From Albula goreensis (taxonomy: Eukaryota > Chordata > Actinopteri > Albuliformes > Albulidae): a stretch of DNA of 64,000 nucleotides. The stretch covers positions 2,627,552 to 2,691,551 of the forward strand of contig CM040764.1 in NCBI GenBank assembly GCA_022829145.1, given 5' to 3'. Positions 1-12,300 of this stretch are shown here, piece by piece; positions within the stretch are counted from its first letter, which is position 1, and each line of letters opens with the position of its first letter. The notes under the pieces are model-generated. The model saw only the letters and a list, made by a program, of their open reading frames with translations. It made no database searches and was not told where the DNA came from. The position numbers were made by a program, and so were the translations under genes.

Positions 1-1439
1 CCTGAAACTGTGTTTCGGTTGTTTTTTTCATGACAGCAAGTGGCCATATCTGTCTCTGCTACTCCGGACTCTCCTAGCTTTCTAGGTTTGATATTAATAG
101 AAAGTACATCGGTGAACTATGAAAGTGCACAGTGTTTTTTTTCCTTATTATTTTTAGAATGACCTCTTTTGTACCGCATATAGACTGTATGTCAATCAGC
201 GGTGTGGAAGGTTTAATATTTAACCTCAGCACCTAATCCCCCCCTTACATAAGCACATATGAATCAGTCTGCCACAGCGATGACAGGAGCTTCTGCAAAT
301 ATCACAGAGAAAAAGCCCCAGTGTTGGATCCAGGACTGGTTTGCAGTCAGTGTTGTGATTTTCTCCACTAGAGGGCCTCGCTTGCAGCAAGCCCACAGCA
401 CTGGGCCGATCACAGGAATCCGCAGGACAGTGTAGATCAAAGGAGATGGAGGTTGAAAGACAGAGCTTCGTGAGGCAGCGGAATCGAAATGACGAAGGAT
501 GACTGCCCTCAGCGCGGCCCGTTTTACGGTGCCTTGTACCGGAAGCACCCCTGAGATGCCTGTGCTTCAGGTATCTCATTCCTGCTTTTTATGATGTCAC
601 ATGCTCTCGGCCGTTCTCCAGAGCCTCAGACAAAGTTCTGAAAGTGTTTGAAAGATGAGAGACGTGTTTTGTGCGAGCCTCAGAGCCTCTGCACAGACAG
701 TGATGACCCCCCACCCCTTCCCGTCCCCCTCCCTTGGGGTGGAAATAAGTTCTGATCCCTTTCTCGTTTTGTAGAGTGATCTAACTGTATTACACATTGA
801 CACATCCCGGCAGGAGTGGTCATTTTCCCCTTTACTTCTAACGTCCAGCAATGCCTGTCTCAGTCTCAGCTGTTACAGTGTCACGTTTCAGATGCGACTG
901 AGATTCTTTTCTCCGCTCCCGTCTCTAGAGGAGTCGCCGGAATTCGTCGGACCCCATTCACTTACCACGTCTGCACCTTCACTGCCTTTTCATTTCTCTT
1001 TTATGTCTTTTTCTGTGACAACACCTGCTGACTGATTGTTACTATTTCCTTTTCATAGGGGAGGTGTTCAAACAAAGAGAGGGGAACATAACATTTAAAT
1101 GTGACGATTTAACAAGATGGCACATGAGAGGTGTAAAAATACATTCAGAAACGCTTTTTGGTTACAGTGAATACAGTTTTGGCACTTTTCCGTGTCAGTG
1201 TTTTAGAATGTAAGTGTTTAAGCTGAGAAGTGAATGGATTTCAGTGACAGATTCACTAGGTTACAGCAAAGTGGAATGTGAAATGTGATCGACTGAATAA
1301 CCTGTTCTCTTTAGGGAACTCCGTAGCTCTGAGTTGGTTTAATGTTTGGTTTTCTAACCTCTCCATTTATTTTTCCGCAATTAAAGAAAGAAAAAAAAAA
1401 GATTTTGTGGGCTCATTGTCTCAGAGGTGCTAGGGTTGT
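1..1439. other. 5' flank / probable arhgap29 intron, no gene seen
   Basis: No exon with convincing splice sites and similarity to the arhgap29 N-terminus was found here on either strand. The open frames are short and low-complexity or unconserved in appearance. Because the first clear arhgap29 exon (3039) begins in the middle of a codon, the N-terminal exons of the main transcript probably lie upstream of position 1, which would make this stretch intronic. That is inference. Confidence 0.45.
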
Positions 1440-1960
1440 CCTGAGAAAACAATGCCATTTTTGCGGGGTGATGTCGTTTCCACGTTTGGGCCGCGAGGAG
1501 CGCCGGAGTGGCATTGTTGCGGATGGTCATTGTGTGCGGACCTCAGGATGTCCTGAGGAAGACGTCACTGCCGCGGGAACGCGCCGCTCGCAGCTCGCGT
1601 CTCCCAGCTCACATTCGGAGGTGGGGAGTCGCTCCACGGGGAGTCTCGCCGTCTCTCTCCTGCGCGGCCGCTGCGAGGTTGTCCGTTCCCAGGATTCCGG
1701 ACCTTTCCATGAGGCTCTTTTGGAGCTGCTTGCTTCTTTTGACAGAGGCTGTGAAAAAGGCCCTTGACTCGTCAGAATTGCTGCTGGTAGCTGGTCTTCC
1801 TGCAACAGGAAAAGTTTGGGGAAACGCTGACAGCGTCCCCCTACCCTCCCTGAGTCTGCAGACGCCTTGAGAAGACAGAGCCGCTCTCAGAATTCCCCCT
1901 ACGGATTGGCTACTTTTGAGACTTTAGAATCGGGCAGCGCGTTGGAGGTTTGGGTAAGTG
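1440..1960 (+). promoter_or_regulatory. CpG-dense promoter-like segment
   Basis: This segment is far richer in CpG than the AT-rich DNA on both sides, most strongly at about 1485-1690. It contains a CRE-like GACGTCAC at 1561-1568 and several CCGCGG/GCGGCCGC-type boxes. A good donor (TGG|GTAAGTG) follows at 1953/1954, so a non-coding first exon could end there. Vertebrate CpG islands usually mark promoters. The position, 1-1.5 kb before the first conserved arhgap29 exon, suggests an internal or alternative promoter. No TATA box is evident. Whether it is active cannot be told from sequence. Confidence 0.35.
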
Positions 1961-2429
1961 TTCGGGAGCAGAAACACCGGTTCAGGTTCGTGACCAAGCT
2001 GCATGAATGTTTCCCGTCGTTGTTTTAACGCACAGGCAGGAAGCCGTTGATGAAGACTTTCAGAGGCTCAGTGGAGAGACACTTTCTCTCAAGCTCCTCG
2101 AGCTCGTGTAACTTCGCTGAACAGTTTCCTGTTTGAGAAAACAACTGTGCGATTTTTATGATTCTTTCTCTGCGAAGCTGCAGACCAAGGCACCTTCCTC
2201 GAAACCCGAAGGCTCAGACTCCTCTAAACGTAAACAAAAGCTAACTCGTTTAATCTCGACTCAGCCTCGGGAACAATGGATGGATTGTGTGTAGTTTTTT
2301 CTTTTCACCGACTATCAACCTGAGAAAAATTGTAAACAGAAGAAGCAAACTTCCTGGATCTGGCGATATCTGTCACCTTGAGTGTTAGATTCAGTCGGTC
2401 CGTGAGGTTTCTTTATTGCTTTTCGTTCT

Positions 2430-2487
2430 ATGGCTGGGGGGTTGGATGGATTGCTGGAGCGACCCATTGTTGTAGAGGGAGGAAAGG
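2430..2487 (+). CDS. arhgap29: candidate alternative first coding exon of arhgap29
   Basis: An ATG at 2430-2432 opens 19 codons (starting MAGGLDGLLERP and ending EGGK) plus one extra base, then a consensus donor GTAAGA at 2488. The next conserved exon at 3039 starts with GC before its first full codon, so the phases fit and the junction codon would be GGC (Gly). An in-frame TGA lies upstream at 2403-2405, so the frame does not extend 5'. The +4 base is G, but position -3 is a pyrimidine, so the start context is only fair. The peptide has no resemblance to the known ARHGAP29 N-terminus. It would give a protein lacking the residues before the F-BAR region. A short open stretch with the right phase can arise by chance. 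Confidence 0.3.
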
Positions 2488-3038
2488 GTAAGACAGGGGC
2501 AGAAGCAAGGGGAACTATGTCTGCCCTACGCTGAGCCAGTCAGCACATTCATCCTTTTTTCCACCCCCAGTCTCCTGCTCCCGATACAGCGCTCATTGTA
2601 GATGCTCTAATTATGCCTTTATTTCCACCCAAGTTTTTTTCCCTCCCCCCACCTTTCTTCTTAGCCCAGGCAGGGTGTTTAGCCTGTCTGCAGGAAACTG
2701 ATTAATTTGAAACGAAATCGTAGCTTGAGCGTGAAGGCTAACTACCTAAGAGTGACAAGGAACCCCACTACCCCAATAGCGAATCTTCTAACTTTTAACC
2801 CAAAGGGAACATTTTCCATTCACAGTAAAGTTGGTTACCTTGACGTTCATAGCTGAGAAATTACATGTAAAAAAAGGTCTCTGAAAAGGTTTTCTGTTGA
2901 GGTACTGTGGGGGTGGCAAATTTAGCGATTCACGTGGTTTTGTTTCTGTTTTGAAAATACAGTAGATCCGCTCATCGTTTGAGCAGACTCTGCTCTGTGT
3001 GACTCAGACCTTCTCATGCGATTTCTCACTTCTCACAG

Positions 3039-5968
3039 GCGTGAACTTCAAGGAAGTCAACGAGGAAAACAGGCGCCACATTTTCGGCGAGATATACGGC
3101 TCTATCGACACATTGGCATTCACTTTTGGCAATGTGTAAGTACGCTGCATGTATTCTGCTCTTGCGTCCGCCTCCCTAGATTGTTGCAGTCGGACAATCA
3201 TTGTTTCTAATTTTACTGAACCAATGAGAGAGTGTAAGAAAAACAAACCCAACGCTGACCAGCAGCCTGGCTTTATTTCCTCAACAGAGTGTCCGACTTC
3301 CTTATGGGAGATGTGGACAGCGAAACGGTGTTGGGGCTCCCCCAGTCCAGGAGAACTCGGGTAAGATGTCTGACCCCCAAACCCCAAAGTTCCTCACAGG
3401 CTTTCGAGACACATACTTTGAAAGGATACCAACTGCAGTTACTGATTTTGCGTAGGACATATGCTGCCCTCTAAGAAAATGTAAGGTCAGAAAGCCGAAA
3501 CTTCTCAGCGACAGCAACCATGTTCACTTCCTCACTTTCCTTTGAATTGTTTGTTCATTAACTGCTGTAATCAGTCTCATTTTCTTCATTCTTCAAGTCT
3601 TTCGAGAACATCTCAGTGGAGTCTGGAGGTTCACTCCCAGAGAAGGACGACCCACCAGGTGAGAATCTACAACCCAAACTCTGCCTCTCAGAGCACTAGA
3701 CCTCCACTTCTGCATTTATCCAGTTGTCTGTTCTTGGCCTGTTTGGGGGGGGGGGATGTTGGTGGTTGGAGAACACACAAGGCTCTGTCGTCACATGTCA
3801 CAGCTGTTAGGGCAGCTTTGAGTGCATTCCCGCTGCCATAGCAGCACAGTGGATTTTACCAGACTCTGATTGCAGTGTGGTACGGGCAACCAAACGCTTA
3901 CCTTGAGTGTATTTTCCTCTGAGTAAAACTGTAGATATTTTGTGATCTATTGAGGGCAAGGTATCCCTGACATTCTTATTACCCATTTGCCCCGCCCCTC
4001 CCCCACCCATAGGTCCCACTCAGGTGGAGTATGCGGACTACACCCTGCTGAGGAGCGACAGCGGCGTGGAGTCGGCGCTCTTCTACGCCAAGGCCTGGTC
4101 CAAGTACACCAAAGAGCTGCTGGCCTGGGTGGACAAGCGGCTTAGCCTGGGTGAGCAACCGCTAACCGCCAAACCGCGGCCCGCATAGCCTGTGTCCCTA
4201 TATCTTCCATGTCCCCTGGCGAAGCTAACGTCACAAACGCAGACATGCAGGCATCTGTTAGCCTAGCCGTTTATCACCAGGGCCTTGCTTTCCTGTTTGG
4301 AGCTTCGTGCCGTGTAACTCCCACCTCTCTTCGCAGATGTGGAATGCGCGAAAAGCTTCGCAAAGATGGCTGAATCAGCAAAGACGCTCGCCAGTCAACA
4401 GGTAAATATTTAGCACAGGATTCGCTTGTTTAAAGTAACCGGCTCCCGCTCAGCGGTTATCAGATCTTCAGCCCAGGTGATGTTGATATTCACATGCCCG
4501 TGAGGGAATTTGAATAAATGCACTGAACACATTCCAGCGTTTTATTTATTTAAGTTTACCGAAAGCAGACAAAAAAGAGGTTTGTTGCCAAAAAAAAAAA
4601 AGTCCCATGTTTAAATAAATGTAGCTCTAATCTCTTCCTGACATAGAAAAATAAATATTGCTTTTGTTATTTTTTTGGAACACAGGACTACATGCCGTTC
4701 AGGGAAATTTACACCTCTGCTTTCAAGCATGACATTGAATACAGTCAAGTCCTGCTCCAGACAGCAGCAGCTCTACAGACAAACAAATTTGTGCAGGTAG
4801 GTTTTCGCACGAAGATTTCACACAGGCTGCGTTTTCAAATGGGTCATATTTACCTGTTGGTGATGTTTGTGAAACTTAAAAAAAAATACTGTGTTCAGAC
4901 TGACTTACTGTATCAGGGTATGTCACCCTATACAATATGGATTATCTACATCTTGAGTAGCTGCATTGTAGCTCTCCAAGACCAGGAATGAGGAAAACTG
5001 TCCTATATAATATGGTGTAGAGCAACTAAATTCTGCCCAGTACCGGAAATGGTGAGAATCTGATATAAACTAAATGGTTTCTGTAGTGTTTCCTGTCCAG
5101 CTCTGTTATAAAGAAGATTGTTATCAGTGGTAGTATTGTGGTTTAACCTGTGCTAGCTGTGAGGTAAATTCGAGTCAATGTGCGAAATGAGGACACTTCA
5201 GACGTGTCAAGGACCGCGTCAGCAAAACTGCCGGCTGTTTTCTTCCGGCTGTGGGGAGGACGCGCGTGTGTCGCGGCGGTCGCGGATTTCTTGGGTGACG
5301 TTGCACAGGCTGCGTGTTGCAGAACTGCAAAGCCATGCATTTGTGCGCCATCGTACTGCCTCTCTGAGAGCGCTTCATCCAAACTATATACGGCATAACC
5401 ACAGACGAGGTAGATGCCCGTCTCTCTGTATTTAATATACAGTATCGTGTTCCTGCGTTTGTCCAGTTACTAAGTGTTTGTAGCTGCCTGACATGAGACT
5501 GAAGGGGAAGTGACTCTGTGGTTAGCGAGCTAAATTTGTTGCTAGACAGCTCTGGGTTCGCATATGTACCCTTCAGAGCGATAGCTAACTCAAGCGTGCA
5601 GCTGTGTTGGTGGACAATGTGGGCTTGAGGTTGAGATTGCAAAATAAGCCTGTGTGTTTTTGATGTTTTTGTTCGGAAAAACTAAATTTTTTTCTTTGTG
5701 TCCACCTCATGAAATACCTGAAGCAGGTTTGTCTAGATACAAGTGTATTTGGATACTTTGGTGTTATATGTGTGTCATACAGTGATATGATGATCATATG
5801 ATTTTTATCCATAAAGGTACAATATGTGGTGATTATAGAATGGAGTTTCATGACTTCCATAATGGGTTAATAATATTAACTAATATATGTGAATATTATT
5901 GACCTGAGTTGTTAGCTGTTAGAGTGCTGTGCAGGGTAAGTAAAGTAAGATGAGTAACGTGAGTGCGT

Positions 5969-6008
<40 letters not shown>

Positions 6009-6290
6009 ACAGCCTCTGGTGGCTCGGAAGAATGAGCTGGACAAACTGAGGAAAGAGATGAAGGAGCAGTGGCAGCGCGAGCAGAAGAAGATGGTGAATT
6101 AAATTTACAATTTTACTTTATTTGTTTATATCAGTGCGTATGCATGTCCCTGTGTGTGTGTGTGTGTGTGTGTAGGTTAGGGGCATGTGCGTGTGTGCTT
6201 AAACATATCTGTGCCATATATCTGTGTATGTTTTTTGTGGGCATGTTTGCAAGGGTGGTTGAGAAAATAGTGTGTGTATGTGAGTGTGCA

Positions 6291-6321
<31 letters not shown>

Positions 6322-9300
6322 CAGCGGTGAGGCAGTGCGTGAGGGCGTCGGGGTTGGAGGCGGGGCGTACAGAGCAGAGGCGCAGGGGAACAGGAAGTGT
6401 ACGCGCAGTGATTGAGCGAGCGGAGCTCTGAACACATCGCTGGTCGCGTGTTTCCTGTGGCTGCAGCAAGAAGCGGACGGCGCGCTGCGGAAGGCCCGGC
6501 TCCTGCTGGCCCAGCGCAGGGACGAGCACGACAGGGCCCGCTGCTCCACCACCCGCCTGGAGGAGGAGACGCTGGCGGGCGGGGGCAAGCAGCTGGAGAA
6601 GAAGAGGAGGCTGGAGGAAGAGGCTCTGCAGAAGGTGAGCGCTCTCTTTCCCTCCCTGGGACCCGCGCTTGGGTCGTCAGTCCACTCCTTCAGGAAGTAA
6701 CGGTCTAAGAGCTGAGGTCAAAGCCTCGTGGCTAGGTTTATTCAAACACACGTCGCGTCTTCAAGAACATGCAGTTCAGTCAAAACAGACTTTACATTAC
6801 AAAATAGTTTCTTTGAGTATTCATAATTTTCTTTGAAGATTGTATCTTTTATTGTAGATAAGCAGGTATGTTCTTCAGAATGTGTTGTTTTCATTTTAAG
6901 CAGAAAACCCTGCCCTTAAAACGAGTTGTGTCCTTTTTGATTGAATTGGATGTGCTCTTAAAGAGACTAAGTGCATTGGAATGAATCTAGCCCACAGTGT
7001 TTCCACAAAGCCAGCCCCTTTGGACGAAATTTACATGTACATTCAACCACGTTAATCTAAGGGATACTTTGGAATTCCACATCAAAATTAACGATTATAT
7101 CACAAATGTATTTGCGTTTACATAGTTTCATACATATGTTATTGTTTTATGCTTTAGGACATAACCTAACCTGGGTATGTTGGAACTAAATTATGGCATT
7201 TTAAAACTTACGCAGTTAATTTGGCATAAAATAAGTGCTATCGCACCAGTCACCAAAACTGAAAGGCTGTGGATGAGTGTTGTATATGAGGTACGTCACC
7301 TTACATTGAGTGTCTGGTAAGTGCAAACTTAATTACCATTATGTGTTATAACAAAGGCTGAAAAATCTATGAAGATAGAATTGATCAGTTAATTTGATCC
7401 CACCCCCTCCCCAAATCGATCTTTGTAGGCAGAAGAGGCCAATGACCAATACAAAGCCTGCATCGCCGACTTCGGGCTCAAGCGTGTCGACCTGGCGAAT
7501 GCCAAGAGTGAGATCCTGTCTCGGATCCGGGAGCTGGTCAACCAGTGCGACCTGACGTTGAAAGCCGTAAGTCCCCTCCCCCCACCCCAGCACAGGAACA
7601 TGTGACGCTGCGGCCCAGGATCACCCAATCAAACAGAAGGCACCCAGCACCGTCTCTGTCTCTGAAGGAATAACGCCAGATAAAATCTTTGGCTCAGCGT
7701 AGCGGGCATTTATAAATCAACCCTCCGGGCACACGTGAGGCACGCTCATGACAAAGGCATGAAGGAAACACAAACACGCGACTCTTGAGCGACATCCAAA
7801 ATGATCACGTTTCATCCGCCTTGCAGTAAACAAAGACAGTTTCGACATACGGCATGCATATTTAAATACGCCTGTTTGATTTACAAGCAGCTCAGAGGAA
7901 GAACAAATTGGCCATGGCTGTGAAGGCTGCCGTTATCCTGGAACTAAATTGAGGGTGTGGTCAGCTAAATGTTTGTCTGTCTCTCCCCCTGTCTCCAGTA
8001 AACCAATAAACAGTGAATGAAATATGCATATTTAATGACGCTGCACTTTGTTGCAAAGCACACATGTGGGATTGTAAAGAGCACATTTGGGATTGTTTTC
8101 CATAAAACCGTCATTGAATTTATTGAAAAAAAAAGCTTCAGATTATTTCTGAGGTCAAACTGAATCTACATGTTAAGTAATAGATGTAAATCTTTGCTAC
8201 CGTTTTCTCACGAGCTTTCTGCAATTTGTTTGCAAGGTTCACCTGATATTCTTTCTTTAGAATGTCCATTTGTGCCCTTTGATATATTAGAGGTGACCGA
8301 CCACGCCCGTTTCACCCCCCGCAGGTGACAGTGAACTGGTTCCAGCTGCAGCAGTCGCAGTCGGTCTCATTACCCATGAACTACCAGGCCCTGTGTGAGA
8401 CCGCTAAGCTGTACGAGCCGGGACAGCGCTACTCTGAGTTCGTCAGGACCCTGCCTAAAGAAAGGAGTCCGGTGGAGTCCCTCTCCTTTGACCTCCACGG
8501 GCCTCCGGGCACTGGGTGAGACTCCCCCCTACCCCATTCTGACCAATGAGGTGTACCCCCTAGGAAAGTGTATGGTTGGGTGGCCAAGTGAACGCTCTTC
8601 CTGAGTTACGTTTTGTCATCGAATGTTCCTGGGATATGAATGAACGGGTTGTCAACAAATCACTGGTCTTATCTTTGGGTGTCTGTAGGGTGTTCTCTCA
8701 TCAATCTCAGTCACTGCTTGCTCGCAATGAGTCTTGAATTTCCAGTCATGTCAGGCCAGGAAATGATTTGCTTTGTGTTGATAATGAATGTGTATCGCCC
8801 GTTGCTAAGGAACTGGTAGTTATTTTATGTTTAGGCAAATTATTGAATGCTAAGCTGAGTAGGAAGTAAGTTTCTCTTCTCTTGTTGTTGCTGTTGTTAG
8901 AAATGACACCATATGCAAAAAAATATATAAAAAGAAGCAAAAGGTCAGGAATGTCTCCACGGTTAGGCAAGAAAACAAGAGCGCTTTCATCACCAAACAT
9001 TGCAGTCACCCACACGAACAGCAACACTGACAGATGTGTGGGAGAGAGAGAAAGAGGGAAGGAGAGCGACAGCCGGACACAGAGATTCAGAGAAGCAGAG
9101 AGAGAGAAACTGAAACAATCGAATGCGTCAGCTACGGGCCTTCCTCAGGAAATATTTGTGGTGTGTGCTGTGCGTGCAAAGAGCGCACTGTTTGTACTGT
9201 GATCTTTTCGATCTTTTGTGGTCTGATTTTTAAACTAATGTAATTTTTTTCTCAGTTTTAGCAAACATTCAACACTCTCAATACAGGCCCAGCTCTTTCG

Positions 9301-12300
9301 GGCTCTCGTCCTGTCTTTGCTCAGCTTTAGTGTACATTTCAGCCCATTGCGTATCTGGCACATATACCTGGACTACTTATTGTGTGTGCTACGCTAGTCA
9401 CCTTACAGTGCAGTATTTGCCACGTTGTCCCCCCGTAGGTTCCCGTTCACAAAGCGGTCGATAGGGAGCACCCACTCCTCCCACGGGAACCTGTCCCAGG
9501 TGTCCCTCACTTCTGGGGACTTCCATAGCGCGGATGAGGTGGAGAGTCCAGTCCACAGGCGCGCTCCGAAGATAGGGGAGCTCCGGTCCAGCAGCAGCAC
9601 AGACATCCAAGGTACAGCAAATCCCGAGTCAGGCGCAGTGTTGGGGTGGAATATCTGAGGTGAAACGGATGACGCAAAATGAAAAGCAAAAATTTTCCCA
9701 CTTCCTGTCAGAGCCATTTCCTATTTATCTCATGTCAGAAAATAAGATAGTTATGTATATACATATATATATATATACATATATATATAAATATCTTTTC
9801 TTGCTTCCCTTTAAATTAATTGGTTCCTTCCTATTGTTAGCCAGCCATACATTAGAAGTGGTGTTTGGTGTTTTTGTGAATGCCGTTGTATGTAACTATG
9901 CAGTTAGCATACTTCAGACAATCCTTAAACAGTTATTGACCACAAATCGTGAACACTTTGACAACACAGCACCACGTTCAGAGAGATGAACATAGCTTAA
10001 ACCACTTTGCTTTCGTTTCATCAGAGCAGACGGCTCTTGGTGCTGAGCCCAGTAAACGCGAATATCTGCAGCTAAGGGCTCTGCTGCGTCTACACACGCC
10101 TGTAACGCAGCACGTTCCTTAGCAGAGTGCACTTATGTAGAGAACGCACTGTTTCTGTGATGGAGAAAAATGTTGGGTACACCTTCAAGTGTCCTGCGAT
10201 TGGGGCTTTGAGCTAATAGTGCAAAGTTCAAACAAGAGATTTGGATTTGTGTTAGTTGTTTCGTCAGCTTCTTTTTTCTTGCACAATAATTTGGGGAAAA
10301 AATTGCTTTTTTGTTTTGCTGCACTATAAAGTAGCAGCTTAACTGTTTTCCTACTTTTTGTGTGGTGAAACTAGAAAAAAATTGTCTCGAATTAAAATAG
10401 TTTTGATGTCCAAAAAGAGTGTCAGTAAGTGCCTAATTTTTCTTGAGAATGAAGGTAACCAAGTTGCACGGTAACTTGTGCTGACTGTATTTGCACGGCA
10501 CTCAGTTTGGGCTAAGCTAACAGGGTGAATGGTGCTCCTCTCCCCAGCATTGAGGAGCCAAGGCCCCCTCCGAGCCTGGGGCACGGGTAGCCAGGGCGGG
10601 GGAATGTGCAGCGACTCGGAGAGCGCAGGAGGGAGCAGCGAGTCCCGCTCCATGGATTCTCCCACCGCAAGTCCAGGTACAGGTGTGGACACCACCTTAT
10701 CCACTGGGTGCAAAACTACATTTCCCAGAAGTCCCTGGTTATCAGAAAATACCATGGCTCCCTAGGACCACTGTCATCATATTTTAGTAAATCAAGTAAT
10801 ACTGTACATCATGTTTTAGTGGAAATCCCAAGATTATTTACTGATCTTAGTATGCATTTGAGTAACACTGAAGTCCATAGATATTTGTCTCTACGTATGC
10901 TGAAATATTATTTTAGAGTGGAAAGGCTCTGGGCCCCATTTATGCAAAAATGGTTGCTATACTATCCCAATACTAATTTGTTCCAGAATAACAGGCAAGC
11001 ATTATGACAAATACTGTTAGTATATTTGTCATTACTGCGACAGAATGCCCGTAGGTGTCTCTGCTACATGCCACAAACATGTTAGAAATGCTATGCGCCT
11101 CCAGCTTTTGGTGTTCTCGTAGACGTGTGGACACGTTTTTCAAAGAATTAGCAGTATGACATAACAAAGCGTAAACGTTGCTGTTTTTTTGTTTATGGTT
11201 TTGTGGTTTCTTCTCCATCAGTATGCTTCCTCTGAATATGGACTGGCATTCTAAGAATCGCTCAGGCTGTCTGTCTGTGGTTTTAATATATGTAATATAT
11301 TTTAAAATACTTTCCATTCTTAAAGTTCAAACTTCTCGCCAGGAATTAAGAGGACAAGGGGGGCAAAAATCTTTGCTTATTATTATCGGTAGAGGTGGAA
11401 AAACAGAAGTACGAAAATAAGTATGTGTAGAAAGAAGAAACACTCAGAGAAACAATACACAGTTCAGTATTCAATAGAAAGAGGCAAATCATTTGAATGT
11501 AATGTAATTAACTCAGTCTTCAGCCAAGGCAGTGAAATTACATTCAGGAAGGCTTTTACTGTAGATACTCAATTTCCTAGAACGCTGAGTGTTTGTCATC
11601 GTTATTGGTTTATTTTATCATAAGTTGAATCTACCCTGCCCAACAAGAGGAAGCTGTCATGGGTAGAATGTAAAGTATGTTTTCTTGTCCCCCTCCTGAT
11701 TCAAGTTCCTTCACAGTTTGGTGGTGTGAATTTCCGATCGTCCTTCATGAGTGTGAGGAACAAAATGTCGTTACGAAACAGCATGTGATTGAGTGGTTTC
11801 ATGTAAAAATGCGAAAAATTGTAACAGCTAGTGGACTGTGCTTGAACGAAAAACTCAGCCTGTGTGTTGTTTCTCTCTAGGTGATTTTAAGAGACGGCTA
11901 CCCAGGACACCCTCCACGGGCACCATGTCCTCTGCAGACGACCTGGACGAAAGGGAGCCCCCCTCCCCCTCAGACAATGGTGAGTACAGTTTTTATTTTT
12001 TTTTTTTTTTATGTGGGGGGGGCGGGGGGGATGTGATATACGCAGTTCCGTGGGGTCTGTTTTTACATTCAGCCCAGCTGCACAGATGGACCTAATGTTG
12101 TTCTTGGCAGAAGCGTCAGGAAAACCTTCCCCTCGCAACCCCTGCTGCCCCCCCACATCTGTTATTTTAGGAACCATGAGGAGATGTTGCGCTTTTTCTG
12201 TTGAACCAATTAAACTGCTAACTATGTTCACAGGGGTTGTCACACTGGTGGGTTGCCACTAAAAACGCCAGGTTATCATTTACTTATGTACACAGAAAAT

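Larger units (their letters stand above)
3039..8515 (+). other. arhgap29: arhgap29 exons for the F-BAR/coiled-coil region
   Basis: Ten exons encode the helical, charged N-terminal half. Landmarks are TLAFTFGNVVSDFLMGDVDS (3098-3324 across one splice), the WSKYTKELLAWVDKRLSL helix in 4013-4150, LQTNKFVQ in 4686-4796, the Lys/Glu-rich coiled coil in 6013-6634 (ending GGGKQLEKKRRLEEEALQK) and VNQCDLTLKA in 7429-7566. In ARHGAP29, ARHGAP45 and GMIP this part forms an F-BAR-like dimer that binds membrane and engages RASIP1/Rap1. The domain assignment is family knowledge; the exon limits are read from the sequence. Confidence 0.85.

Noticed and set aside
1733..1803. Stretch with an acceptor-like CTTGCTTCTTTTGACAG and an open peptide EAVKKALDSSELLLVAG, considered as the missing upstream arhgap29 exon
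   Set aside because: No similarity to the ARHGAP29 N-terminus, no clear donor in the needed phase, and it lies in the CpG-rich promoter-like segment.
2037..2110. Open peptide EAVDEDFQRLSGETLSLKLL after an AG, considered as an exon
   Set aside because: It ends in a stop with no donor and resembles the family only by chance.
6131..6588. Long minus-strand open frames rich in His/Thr
   Set aside because: They are translations of TG repeats and the shadow of the real + strand exon 6467-6634.
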